Positions 31,895-42,428 of a stretch of 64,000 nucleotides of DNA are shown piece after piece (the first letter of the stretch is position 1; every line of letters begins with the position of its first letter). The DNA is taken from NCBI RefSeq assembly GCF_040183065.1, contig NC_091120.1, forward strand, positions 21,485,708 to 21,549,707, in the 5' to 3' direction. Made by a program: the position numbers and the translations under genes. Source of the DNA: Periplaneta americana (lineage: Eukaryota > Arthropoda > Insecta > Blattodea > Blattidae). The notes beneath the pieces were generated by a model. That model was not told the origin of the DNA. It ran no database searches and saw nothing but the letters and a program-made list of their open reading frames with translations.

Positions 31895-33273
31895 TTTGAC
31901 CATGTAACACCGCCTCTTGAGCTACTCTCATGGACTCATCTAAGAATCATACACTCTCTTTCACTTCTATACAAAATTTTACATAACTCTTCTCCAAATT
32001 ACTTGTCCTCACGCTTTCAATTTCTAACTACTTCACGAAATCAGCATCAATTTCTCCTGTCTATTTCTCGTCACAGAATTTCCTTATGCTCATCCTTCTA
32101 CATTGTATCATTGCCTCGCCTTTGGAATTCGTTACCTAGTGACGTCAGGAATTGGCGGTCAGTTTAAAAGTAAACTAGAAAAGTAGGCCTATGTTTTACT
32201 TATCTCACGAAATCCGTTTCTGAGAAGTTGCTAGATTTATGCCGAAGTTTTTTGTTAAATTAACCCTTTCTCTTGTCTTTGTGCCAGGATACTAGAACAG
32301 CTTATTGCTCCTTGGTTAATAATAATGATGCTCAGTGTCACTGTTATTTTGTGTCTGTATTTGCTGAATATGTTTTTACTTTTTTTCTTCATTCCTAAAT
32401 ATGTTATGCTAATTTTTATTATTTTCAATTTCTACTTGTATGTTCAGTTGTTTTCTTATATCATATTCATTCCGTTACACATTATTAGAGCCTACATTAT
32501 ATTAATTGAAGACATTATTACAAAAAGAACCCTAGTCATTTTTAATGAAACTGAGTTAAAGATACATTTGCTACTATTTTAAATGTTTATAGACTCCAAA
32601 GACGGCCCATGTCAAGCCTATGTTTTACTTATCTCACGAAATCCGTTTCTGAGAAGTTGCTAGATTTATGCCGAAGTTTTTTGTTAAATTAACCCTTTCT
32701 CTTGTCTTTGTGCCAGGATACTAGAACAGCTTATTGCTCCTTGGTTAATAATAATGATGCTCAGTGTCACTGTTATTTTGTGTCTGTATTTGCTGAATAT
32801 GTTTTTACTTTTTTTCTTCATTCCTTAATATGTTATGCTAATTTTTATTATTTTCAATTTCTACTTGTATGTTCAGTTGTTTTCTTATATCATATTCATT
32901 CCGTTACACATTATTAGAGCCTACATTATATTAATTGAAGACATTATTACAAAAAGAGCCCTAGTCATTTTAATGAAACTGAGTTAAAGATACATTTGCT
33001 ACTATTTTAAATGTTTATAGACTCCAAAGACGGCCCATGTCAAGCGCAATAGACACAAGGATAAAACACCAGTTGAACGGGAATAGCTGACATGTGTTAT
33101 TCTTTTATTTTTTATTGTTCTCCTAAAATATAGCAATTTTGACAAGGGTTGTTTTTGTAATAATGTCTTCAATTGCATCATGCTGTATAATTTTTCTTGT
33201 AGTTGCATTGCATTTCTGGTGCTGTGGAAGAGAAGGCCTGGTGGCCTTAACTCCACCAGAGTAAGTAAATAAA
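31895..33273 (+). mobile_element. LINE 3' end (CR1/Jockey-like) with duplicated 3' UTR
   Basis: 31895-32180 encodes, with frameshifts, the C-terminal end of a LINE ORF: HTLFHFYTKFYIT-like, HRTEF-type and LWNSLPS-type motifs (here CLAFGIRYLVTS) and FKSKLEK before a stop. The 3' UTR follows in two tandem copies (32187-33045), then the hairpin tail GTGGAAGAGAAGGCC at 33223-33237 and AAAT/TA simple repeats. Confidence 0.6.
32187..33045 (+). repeat. 429-bp tandem duplication
   Basis: 32187-32615 is repeated at 32616-33045. I count about three differences (a substitution near 32398/32826, an A/G, a one-base T-run change), so the duplication is recent. The frames at 32325-32582 and 32702-32917 are the two copies of the same stretch and not genes. 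Confidence 0.9.
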
Positions 33274-33302
33274 TAAATAAATGTATATATATATATATAT
33301 AT
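33223..33302 (+). mobile_element. Conserved LINE tail hairpin with simple repeats
   Basis: GGAAGAGAAGGCCTGGTGGC then CTTAACTCCACCAG, an AAGGCC/GGCCTT stem, followed by AAAT units and (TA)n. The same tail is at 6590-6640 and (reverse) 42428-42475. Confidence 0.6.
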
Positions 33303-33305
33303 AAT

Positions 33306-33873
33306 AATAAAATAAATATTTTAGTACTGAAATATTTATTTCATATTTTTATATTCTGCCAAAATAAACTTTATATTTTGGAAAAATTGTTCATATTATG
33401 TCCGTCTCTACAACGGGTCAACTGTAGACTAGTCCAAATTCAGAAGTTGTATTTCACTACCCTTCATCGCTCTCATATTTTGCCGGCATCACGGCTGATT
33501 TGTTAAGGAAAGAAGCGACTCTGGAAAGAGACTGTAATAAAGATTGGAACTGGATCGAGTGTCGCACTCTCGTGGTCTGTTATTAGTGGCATAACAATAA
33601 CGCAACGATCTAGCAGATTGTTCAGCCATCAGCTAAGCCCTTGCACGTGGCTCTCGGATATTTAACACCGCATGCAACGAGTGTGGCTTAGCGGGTCTCC
33701 CGCCGAGACTTACATAAATAAGACAGCCTATATCTCGGAATACTAGACTAACTCCGCAGAAGAGTAGCTTTTCAATTAGGTAACTGGCCGGAAACATCCA
33801 CCACGAAGGTTGCTCTTCTTTCTACGGGTTACTCTAATCGACGGATCTACAGAGTGTCCCAGAAAGTTTACCC
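33306..33873. other. Unassigned sequence
   Basis: Moderately GC-rich between 33480 and 33860, without a recognisable frame. AGAGTGTCCCAGAAAGTTT at 33851-33869 resembles mariner terminal repeats, but no partner was found. Confidence 0.3.
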
Positions 33874-35081
33874 TGACTATTACACTTTTACTACGTCACA
33901 CTACTTTTGACCAATAAAACGGTACGAAAGGACGTCTTTCAACCAATCATGGCTGCTTATCGCACAATTTTATCGCGTCCCTAGCATTTGTTTATTTTTA
34001 TCACTACCCTAGCATTTGTTTCTTTGTTTGCCAACATTTCAAACTGCACTGGTCTGGACGTCAAAAAACAGAAAATTACAAAGCACTCCAGTCAATGCAC
34101 AGCACTTTCAAATGTGACTCGCATTGGCATTCAAGAACAAGAATTAATATGAAGAGCACCATTCGGAAATTCTGAATAAGTACAGGGATACACCATGTAC
34201 ATCAACGAGTTCACTTCTTTTACGGACACGTCCAATATAACATCAACTGAACCACCAACCACTAAAACATTCAAATTTGAAAATTGTACTTTCAATAATT
34301 GTTTCTTTTAAAATTATTCATGTTCATTTTTTATTTCATCATAGTTAATTAAAATGTTTCTTGTTTATTTCATCATCCCTAATTGAAACTTTTCTAACAC
34401 TGGTTTATATTATTTAGGTTATGTTTGTTATAGTTTCTGCTATATGATATTATGGATAGTCACGTATCAGAGATTGTAAAAAATAAAAATTTGTTTAAAC
34501 AAAAGCCGCCCTAAATAAGGGTTCGATAGATCGGCCTACTAATCAATTCATAAAGAATAATAAGTAAACAAAACAATTTTGTGACACTTGGAAAGAAAAA
34601 GAAAAAACATTAAGATAAGAAAACGTAGAAAATCATTTACAATAAAAATTTTGTTGGGTACAAATGATTACTGAAAAATTATTATTGAAAATCATCTGTC
34701 AAGTGACGTTGATTACTGGGATCCGGATGATTGAAGTGGAATGTAAATGTTTTAATAAAGATGAAACTGAATCAACAAAGCCTTCTTGATTAGTAACCAT
34801 CCACAGAATTCAATGAAGATTCCATAGTTGGCACAATTGATAACAAGAAAACATAATCATAAAACACTACTGCCATCTAGCGTAATGTTGAGATGGTACA
34901 ATAATACATTTGAAGACAGTTGTATTTTCGTAAGCCAATTAATATTTTATTGTATTGGAGTACTTTGTTACTTCTAATCTTTATATACTTTCTTCTAATC
35001 GTGTAATAGTCAATTAAATCCCACTCGAGTTTTGATTTTCTCTAGATAAATCAAAACCTCTAGTGAGATTACTGTTGATAA
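33874..35081 (+). mobile_element. Helentron/HINE-like element, copy A
   Basis: Starts TGACTATTACAC; the same 12 bp recur inverted at 35001-35012. Beyond the inverted copy the family continues about 70 bp and includes a hairpin (GTTTTGATTT ... AAATCAAAAC, 35029-35057) just before CTAG at 35060-35063. Inner tandem units ATGCTAGGGA-type (here CCTAGCATTTGTTT, twice) lie near 33984-34023. A 5' subterminal inverted repeat, central tandem repeats and a 3' hairpin are the layout of HINE/DINE-1-type elements. No Rep/helicase gene. A 185-bp foreign block sits at 34488-34672. Confidence 0.55.
34488..34672 (+). repeat. Foreign block inside Helentron-like copy A
   Basis: Absent from copy B, where AGAGATTGT leads almost directly into the ATTGAAAATCATC part. 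It is the reverse complement of 24991-25185. Confidence 0.7.
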
Positions 35082-35387
35082 GTTCTTTAACTTCTTCCCT
35101 TACTATATATTTTACCAATTTTGTGAAAAAAAAAAAATCATATTTTTTTATTTTTGTATAGAGGTCATTTAATATTACAGAATCACTATGCATCACTAAT
35201 TTTCTTATATACCTAAAAATCACTATAAAATAGACATACATTCATACCTGAATTATTATCCCGAGTTATCTCGTACACCTTGATTCCAGCTCTGGTAGTT
35301 GTCCCACTTTGAGTTTCTCCTGAACTATTTACCAACTTACGTTTTTTTTATGAATTAATTTATGAGGTACAATACCAGTGCTGGTAT

Positions 35388-35697
<310 letters not shown>

Positions 35698-35699
35698 TA

Positions 35700-36571
35700 C
35701 TAGCAAATAACGTTGTTTTGTTTGTTTCTTACCTTTAAAATAATAAATTCTTGATTAAGTTTGAACAAATTTAATTCAAAAGTTTTGTGTGTGTATTGTA
35801 GCATTTAGCTATTGAATATTGAAATTGATGTAGTTATATCAAGGCAAATTATATTAGACAAAATGTTAATTGTTACAATAATTTATTCAAACTACAAATT
35901 ATGTTAAAGAAGAAGGAGCAAAAATGTAGAATCTTTGATAAATAATTTGGTTCTTGAAAAGGTCAGTTTCGTGGCGTTAATAAATAAATACTTAATTTTT
36001 AAGAATAACTGTAAGGATACATTTTTAACGATCGGGCAGTTTTTGCGACCCCTTTACAGGTTGGACATAAAACCTAAAAAAAACTTATTACATCTATTCA
36101 AAAAACATAAAATGGTATTTTTAAAAACATAAAAATCCGGTCCCTAGCTAATAACACACAAGTTAGGCCTATTTCATGTACTGTGCAGGTTATCTGCAAA
36201 TGTCAACGTGATCTATTAATGGAACGTTGTGGGATGGAAAATCGTTTCTTTCACGTTTGGGAATCCATTGTCGTTAGGTTAGCTTGACATGCAGATGTTC
36301 CCCTGGTGTAAAATTACACCGACAGGGATGTATGAGGTCATCGGGAATATAAACTGTTTGAAAGGATATCCCAAGTCATAGCTACACGAATAAGCCTACA
36401 TATCCTGTCCCTCACTTCCGGCAAGTCACGGATTAATGGAAAGTGTGAACACTCTGTTTATAAAGCCATTAAAATTAGAAATTCAAATTGTTATCATAAG
36501 CCCTTCCACACGTGTGTTGAAACTGTAAGTAAACCACAAGATTATCACGATGTAGGTTTCAGAAATTTACA
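35700..36571. other. Unassigned AT-rich sequence
   Basis: Nothing recognisable. No TTAA-flanked piggyBac end was found here. Confidence 0.35.
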
Positions 36572-36573
36572 TA

Positions 36574-37315
36574 CACCGTGTTCCGCTTATAAGTATAATA
36601 AAAGAAATAGTTATAATTTCATAACAATGCATGCAAATGGGTTAAGATTGGTACCATTGTAAAGAGGAAATTGGGAAGTTTTAATCCATTGTTGTTACTT
36701 ATTTTTAGAAGACTCACGCATGCGCAGATCATTAAATAAGAGATTTCGTATCGTATCTTTAGTCAGTCAGCATGTGGACGCCACAGCAGAAAGCCTTTTG
36801 TGTGCTGTCATTAGCAGAACATAGATCCATAATTCGTGTACAGCGCTTGTTTCGCCGTCAGTACAATCTTAGACCGAGGGAAGCTGTACCGACGTACGTC
36901 TCAATAATGAAATGGGATAGGCAGCTCAGAGAAACAGGAAGTTTGTTGTCTAATGCAGGTAAACATTCCAAGCGTAAAGTGTCTGACGAAAATGTCGAAC
37001 GCATTTTCCTGTGGGGGTTTGTTAAGGACCAGGTCTACAGGACGCCAGTACGTGATTTGGCAGACTTACAAGAAAGAATTTATGCTGCTGTCAACAATGT
37101 TACACCACAGATGCTTCATAACACTTGGGTCGAGGTTGAATACCGGTTGGATATTTCCCGTACCACCAATGGAAGCCATGTTGAGGTTTATGGAACATAA
37201 GGTAACAAAAATTCCCAGTTTTCATTCTTTGTAGCAGTTGGTTTCAACTATATACTTGTATTAATTCAGAAGTTATAGCTATTTCTTTTGTTATACTTAT
37301 AAGCGGAACACGGTG
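36574..37315 (+). mobile_element. Internally deleted Tc1/mariner element
   Basis: 742 bp. Terminal inverted repeats of about 38 bp (CACCGTGTTCCGCTTATAAG ... ) match with one mismatch, and the insertion is flanked by TA on both sides (36572-36573, 37316-37317), the Tc1/mariner signature. Inside is a single open frame (36772-37200). Normal mariner elements are about 1.2-1.5 kb, so about half is missing. Confidence 0.85.
36772..37200 (+). CDS. Mariner-derived mini-protein (HTH plus C-terminal tail)
   Basis: 142 residues. Residues 1-62 match the N-terminal helix-turn-helix domain seen in arthropod mariner-like proteins (DUF4817 type): WTPQQKAFCVLSLAEHRSI and MKWDRQLRETGSL. At about residue 78-79 the sequence jumps to the C-terminal end of a transposase, FLWGFVKDQVYRTPVRDLAD then LQERIYAAVNNVTPQML and EYRLDISRTTNGSHVE. 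The DDE catalytic core is absent, so it cannot cut DNA. Because the HTH binds terminal repeats, the product could bind element ends and act as a repressor; this is inference. The deletion kept the frame, and no stop has accumulated since. Confidence 0.7.
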   Translation: MWTPQQKAFCVLSLAEHRSIIRVQRLFRRQYNLRPREAVPTYVSIMKWDRQLRETGSLLSNAGKHSKRKVSDENVERIFLWGFVKDQVYRTPVRDLADLQERIYAAVNNVTPQMLHNTWVEVEYRLDISRTTNGSHVEVYGT

Positions 37316-37352
37316 TATTACAGTATGTATTATAGCCTATTATGTTACAGAT

Positions 37353-37412
37353 AGCTTACTTATGTGAGGGCGGCAATGAACCTCCGGTTTCCTTAAAAGC
37401 CATAAGTAAGTA
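37353..37412 (+). mobile_element. 60-bp RTE insertion with 11-bp target duplication
   Basis: Only the last 60 bp of the RTE 3' end (TATGTGAGGGCGGCAATGAA, then the AAGTAAGTA tail) are inserted. ATGTTACAGAT flanks it at 37342-37352 and 37413-37423. Extreme 5' truncation is typical of LINE insertion. Confidence 0.8.
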
Positions 37413-37480
37413 ATGTTACAGATGGATGGATGGATTGATTGATGCACATAATATAGATTCCATAGATAAATGCATAGAAA

Positions 37481-37683
37481 GGCGTCACCGTTTTTGGCGT
37501 GTGAAATAAGTAATGGGAATGTTAAGTGCTAGTGTTTTACATTTGCCGCAGTCAGTCTGATAACTGTTCGGCAAATGGCTGATGTGACGTGTATAGGAAG
37601 TGGTACCATTCTCAGCTGCACTAGCAACATGCCCACAAACTCGACACTATATATCTAGGACACACGCCAAAAACGCTGGCGCC
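37481..37683. mobile_element. MITE, 203 bp
   Basis: 23-bp terminal inverted repeats with two mismatches (GGCG..A.CGTTTTTGGCGTGTG). The interior also holds ATTTGCCG...CGGCAAAT. No coding frame; target duplication not clear. Confidence 0.65.
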
Positions 37684-37710
37684 AGCTGTACCCATCCAAA
37701 TACATATTTT

Positions 37711-37899
37711 TTTTTTACTAATGGCGGGTACTTGACCGTTCGTCATTCACCCATGTGAAGCCAGTTTTGTAGGCCGATTTACCGACAGAGTCGTTGCCCA
37801 GGGTGCGCCATAAGAGGCTGGTCTACGCTACACCCGCGATGAGATGAGATGAGATGAGATGAGATGAGATGAGATGAGATGAGATGAGATGAGATGAGA
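37711..37899 (+). mobile_element. SINE-like repeat F with (GATGA)n tail
   Basis: ACTAATGGCGGGTACTTGAC and GATTTACCGACAGAGTCGTT are shared with the window's last 90 bases (63911-64000). The repeat ends in TACGCTACACCCGC and a pentamer run GATGA x12 (37838-37899). Confidence 0.6.
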
Positions 37900-38324
37900 T
37901 GCCACAGGAAAATCGGAGCTCCCAGAGAAAACTACTGTGCTTACATAAAGCTATCCCCTTTTTTAGAACATGAGGGTGCATGGGGGCATGGAGGTGGAGT
38001 TCTATGTTCCATGGCATCGGCATTGTCTCTTCACCTTTTTCTCGATTGTAACTCATAAACTAGACATTTTCGGAGACGTGTTTATGGCATTTCTTTCCTG
38101 TTTGATACAGAGAACTCACCTTAAAGTTTGTACAAGTATTTCTAAATCACTCTGTATAATATTCGTTGAGAATGTATTAGACAAATTTGGACTACATTCT
38201 GAAAGATAGGTATCTTTCTGTCGAAATCGACATTTTTCATAATCATTATTATCATCATAATCAACAAGAACTATAACAACAAAAGTTTTAGGACTATTTA
38301 GTTCTCTTCCACAAACTCTAATGC
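37900..38324. other. Unassigned sequence
   Basis: A 79-codon frame at 37970-38209 has no family resemblance. No other structure seen. Confidence 0.3.
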
Positions 38325-38470
38325 TCCGGTTCCCATCTTTTCCTTTTTGATCCTAAATTGTATTTTTGTTCTTCTGGTTTGTAATGCACAATAATTTTTG
38401 GTAGTCGATCATCGGCCATCCTGTCGATATGTTGAAGCCAATTGCACTGGTATTTCTGTAGCTTATAATT
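38325..38470 (-). pseudogene. LINE 3' end fragment (family C-like)
   Basis: Minus strand reads KLQKYQCNWLQHIDRMADDR and LPKIIVHYKPEEQKYNLG, then KRKRW. This is the tail motif of family C (compare 26759-27055: RTKWREHVERM...LLLDYRPTGKRNIG). Confidence 0.65.
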
Positions 38471-38484
38471 TCTATTATCCCCCG

Positions 38485-38640
38485 ATTTAGTCACGTGATC
38501 TAAAGCTCCATGCCTTAAATTAGTGATGCGGAATGAGCGCTGGTTCGAATCCCCACGAGGAAGAAATTTCGGCCAGTGTATGGGACCATTGCTCACCAGC
38601 GCCATGGTGAATTTGAGGAGCTACAGTGAGTGGCGAAATC
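38485..38640 (+). mobile_element. SINE, subfamily C, 3'-truncated
   Basis: CACGTGATCTAAAGC is an A box-like region and GCTGGTTCGAATCCCC a B box. TTTCGGCCAGTGTATGG matches the copy at 21905-22265. Homology stops after GAGTGGCGAAATCCGGC. Confidence 0.75.
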
Positions 38641-38654
38641 CGGCCTCTTTCATT

Positions 38655-38858
38655 CATTCATAGTTTTCTGCCCAAGGACAGGTCTTTCACTGCAAACCTA
38701 GCATTCACCAATCTTTCTCATTTTTCGCCTTCCTTTCAGTCTCCGCATACAATCCATGTATCTTAATGTTGTCTATCATCTGATAGGCTACTTTCTTCAA
38801 CCAAGAACTTTTCTCCCGTTCACCATTCCTTCCAGTGCATCCTTCAGTAGACAGTTTC
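38655..38858 (-). mobile_element. LINE 3'-end fragment (RTE-like family B)
   Basis: Reverse complement matches 28235-28615, including GATGCACTGGAAGGAATGGT. The TIR element at 38868 starts about ten bases after it ends. Confidence 0.65.
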
Positions 38859-39159
38859 CTCTTAGCTATGGTCCGTCCCAGGAATCTGTAGAGTAACTTC
38901 GCGCCTATGGGGCCGGACTCTATCTGTGCCGGAGTGTACTGCGGGCAGCATCAGCTCCAGTCCGCTAAGGGATAATATGCTCGTGATAGAAGGTACAGTC
39001 CGCATTTCACGAGAAGATCCGAGCAAGGAATGCGAGTTTACCCCCCCCCCCCTCCCCAATCTAATAACCTCCCCGACACATAACCAACCAGCCATTGACT
39101 GAATCTTGTTTGTCCCAGTTGGCCAATAACACCACTCCCATCCACCCGCTTCTTTTAAT

Positions 39160-39416
39160 TTTTTTAAATTTATTGGGTTATTTTACGACGCTGTATCAAC
39201 ATCTAGGTTATTTAGCGTCTGAATGAAATGAAGGTGATAATGCCGGTGAAATGAGTCCGGGGTTCAACACCGAAAGCTACCCAGCATTTGCTCGTATTGG
39301 GTTGAGGGAAAACCCCGGAAAAAAACTCAACCAGGTAACTTACCCCGACCGGGATTCGAACCCGGGCCACCTGGTTTCGCGGCCAGACGCGCTGACCGTT
39401 ACTCCGCAGGTGTGGA
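39160..39416 (-). mobile_element. SINE, subfamily A, full length, nested
   Basis: Minus strand runs from TCCACACCTGCGGAGTAACG with B box GGGTTCGAATCCC to TTGATACAGCGTCGTAAAAT and an A/T-rich tail. It is close to the copy at 9810-10058. Confidence 0.85.
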
Positions 39417-39537
39417 CTACCTACTTCTTCAAGAACGCCGAATTACTGGCTTACTCTCTCCTCTTACCCCGCAAGGACCATACTCCTCGCGTGGAATTTG
39501 AACAGAGTAGACTTCAGATATATATAAATTATCGGGC

Positions 39538-39690
39538 AAATCGCAATATAGCGAACGTAGAAGCTCCGCCCACGACCCCTTCCACTTTTGCTCACCAGAC
39601 AATCTACATGATAGGCGAGTGTTGTGTTGAATACACATTTCATGTGGGTGGGGATAACTTCCCCTACTGGCGTTCGCTATATTGCGATTT
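39538..39690. repeat. 153-bp inner inverted repeat
   Basis: AAATCGCAATATAGCGAACG at 39538-39557 is perfectly inverted at 39671-39690. It could be a small MITE nested in the larger TIR element. Confidence 0.6.
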
Positions 39691-39860
39691 ATCCATATTA
39701 TCCCCTCCTCCAAGCGATTGCTCGCTTCGTTCAAGCAATGCCTCTCTCCCAGAGCAGTGATTGGCCCTAGCTTTCCCACATACCACTTGCACAGAAGTCT
39801 TGTTTCGTCTTTCTACTCCACAGATTCCTGGGACGGACCATTAATTTAGGATGTTCCCTG

Positions 39861-39863
<3 letters not shown>

Positions 39864-39893
<30 letters not shown>

Positions 39894-40629
39894 GGCTTTT
39901 AGGGAACCCGGAGGTTCATTGCCGCCCTCACATAAGTCCGCCATTGATCCCTATCCTGAGCAAGATTAATCCAGTCTCTACCATCATATCCCACCTCCTT
40001 CAAATCCATTTTAATATTATCTTCCCATCTACGTCTCGGCTTCCCCAAAGGTCTTTTTCCCACCGGCCTCCCAACTAACACTCTATATGCATTTCTGGAT
40101 TCGCCCATACGTGCTACATGCCCTGCCGATCTCAAGCGTCTGGATTTAATGTTCCTAATTATGTCAGGTGAAGAATACAATGCGTGCAGCTCTGCGTTGT
40201 GTAACTTTCTCCATTCTCCTGTAACTTCATCCCTCTTAGCCCCAAATATTTTCCTAAGAACCTTATTCTCAAACACCCTTAATCTCTGTTCCTCTCTCAA
40301 AGTGAGAGAGAACAACCGGTAATATAACTGTTTGATAAATTCTAACTTTCAGATTTTTTGACAGCAGACTAGATGACAAAAGCTTCTCAACCGAATAATA
40401 ACAGGCATTTCCCATATTTATTCTGCGTTTAATTTCCTCCTGAGTGTCGTTTATATTTGTTACTGTTGCTCCAAGATATTTGAATTTTTCCACCTCTTCG
40501 AAGGATAAATCTCCAATTTTTATATTTCCATTTCGTACAATATTCTGGTCACGAGACATAATCATATACTTAGTCTTTTCGGGATTTACTTCCAACCCTA
40601 TCGCTTTACTTGCTTCAAGTAGAATTTCC
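39864..40629 (-). pseudogene. RTE-type LINE copy 6, 11-bp target duplication
   Basis: GTTCCCTGTTA flanks the element at 39853-39863 and 40630-40640. The minus strand encodes [29 protein letters not shown], then after a frameshift [20 protein letters not shown] and [19 protein letters not shown]. It is 5'-truncated after the YADD region; the tail is (GTAA)n. The right-hand duplication runs straight into (TTA)n, so the target was the edge of that microsatellite. Confidence 0.85.
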
Positions 40630-40635
40630 GTTCCC

Positions 40636-40637
<2 letters not shown>

Positions 40638-40705
<68 letters not shown>
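40638..40705 (+). repeat. (TTA)n microsatellite
   Basis: About 22 units with two interruptions. Confidence 0.9.
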
Positions 40706-40715
<10 letters not shown>

Positions 40716-40847
40716 ATTGTGTTTATTATTGTCATTATTGGGTGTAATTAGTTACCACTGCCACCGGGTAGGCCTATATACCCATTGCAGTGTGAATACT
40801 CAAAATCATTAAAAAAGTTCCTATTCGGACTGAAAGTATAAAAATTT

Positions 40848-41490
40848 TCAGCGAACTAAAAATCTTACCTGTACCCTGCATATATATTTTAGAAACAGTG
40901 TGCTTTATTCATCAAAACATAGATTCCTTTAAAACAAATTCAACCTATCATGAGTATAACACCAGAACATCCCAAAACATACATCTGAATTACCACAGGC
41001 TTACCAGAAGTCTTAACAGCATATCACATAGAGGCTGCAATTTATATAATAAACTTCCACAGAAAATCAAAGAACTTAACATAAGAAAATTCAAAAAAGA
41101 GGTAAAGAACATTTTATTAACACATATGCCATTTTGCACAAATGAATACCTAAATTTAAAATTTTTGAATTTAACTTTTCTTGATACTGCCCTTGACCAT
41201 TTATGTTTCAGGTAACTCAGAGTTGAAGAAAAGACAGGGAAAAGCAAAAAGAGAAGATACTAGATAGAACAGCGGAGACTGAAGATCAAGCTTGTCCTAT
41301 ATATATTTTTTTTCTCTCTTGTTTTTTTTATCTTTTTTTTTTGCATGTCACTTAATACTAAACTGTTAAATTTATTTAGAATTAAGTCTATTTTTGTATT
41401 ATATTGTATGTTATGTCATTTTTCTTGTGTACTGACGACGCCATGAATGCTTGTAATTCTATTCGGCATAAAAGATCTAATCTAATCTAA
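40848..41490 (+). pseudogene. LINE C-terminal end (CR1/L2/Jockey-like)
   Basis: FSELKILPVPCIYI, then HEYNTRTSQNIHL, GCNLYNKLPQKIKELNIRKF and KKEVKNILL: the 'NTR ... R..LYNxLP..IK ... FKK.LK..L' pattern ends many CR1/L2/Jockey-type LINE ORFs. It is open for about 120 codons to the stop at 41213. The 3' UTR ends in (TCTAA)n at 41471-41488. Confidence 0.65.
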
Positions 41491-42341
41491 TAAATACATA
41501 CATAGTAACACAGCTAATTTCTTTTTCTATTTCTGATCAGTTTCATCATTATAAGCTAGCTTTAACAGCTGGAGCAACCACCGTGCTAACCACACGTTAC
41601 CCATACTGTTGGATGGTCGGTCACCTCTACTGAGGAATGTGGACGTGATCAGCGGTCGGTTAATAGATTTTGGCTCTGTATGGGCTGTCGTGCAACGGAT
41701 TGGTTTATTTTTATACAATACAGCACTATTTCATTCCACGTCATTCGATCCCCACCATGACAAACTAAGCATGGATCATGTGTGTGAACGCTGAATATCT
41801 TTGTTTAGGAAGCAGAGCACTTCACTTCCGCCGCGACTCGACGCAGGTTGGCGTGCATGTCAGGTGGAGAGCGGAAGGAGACAGCAGGCAGTCCGGACAC
41901 CCGAGACGTCGGACCGTCACTCGACACTCCGTATGGGCGGCCCCAGCGAGTTCCTTGACCAAACCTGCCGGCCGGCCGATCTGTCGACTTCAGAGGACCT
42001 AGTCATGTTGCCATAGCGACTCAAAAATGTTATGCATTTCATACTGCAGTTATTAAACTCTTAACTCAAACCTCAACATCTTTAATAAATTATTAGGTTG
42101 TCTCGGATGTATGGAGTAGGCCTATAGCTTGACGGCATCCGACTTTACTTACTCAGTTCAGGTCTGCTGCTCAGTGAACATACGAAAACAAAACAAAGCT
42201 AGGCGGTTGGAAATGAGTGCGCTACAATAGAAGAATTTGCTAACGAGAGCGTCATTAGAAAAGAAGAAAATATACTTTATCAGAAAGAAGGAAAAATGTT
42301 TCATTTGAACACTTAAAATGTTAAGTTATTGATTGTGATGT
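41491..42341. other. Unassigned, with a CpG-rich patch at 41810-42010
   Basis: The patch is much GC-richer than its surroundings and rich in CpG (CCGCCGCGACTCGACG, GCCGGCCGGCCGAT). Two short plus-strand frames overlap in it, neither recognisable. A CpG-rich promoter or first exon is possible but unsupported. Confidence 0.35.
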
Positions 42342-42378
42342 ATAATAATAATAATAATAGTAATAATAATAATAGATC

Positions 42379-42427
<49 letters not shown>
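42342..42427 (+). repeat. (AAT)n microsatellite
   Basis: About 26 units with two interruptions. On the minus strand it follows the LINE tail at 42428-42475. Confidence 0.9.

Positions 42428-42428
<1 letters not shown>

Larger units (their letters stand above)
38868..39841. mobile_element. TIR element, 28-bp ends, host of a nested SINE
   Basis: ATGGTCCGTCCCAGGAATCT at 38868 recurs inverted at 39822-39841, and the match continues to about 28 bp with one mismatch. The interior is GC-rich, includes a C-run at 39039-39050, and has no transposase. A SINE A (39160-39416) is inserted in it, and an inner 20-bp inverted repeat lies at 39538-39690. No target duplication is clear. Confidence 0.7.

Noticed and set aside
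32325..32917. Two similar hydrophobic frames
   Set aside because: They are the two halves of the 429-bp tandem duplication in a LINE 3' UTR and the second is frameshifted relative to the first.
33851..33869. Mariner end AGAGTGTCCCAGAAAGTTT
   Set aside because: No inverted partner or TA-flanked element found nearby.
38862..39095. 77-codon minus-strand frame in the TIR element
   Set aside because: It includes the terminal repeat and a G-run (PLGRGGG-like) and has no resemblance to a transposase.
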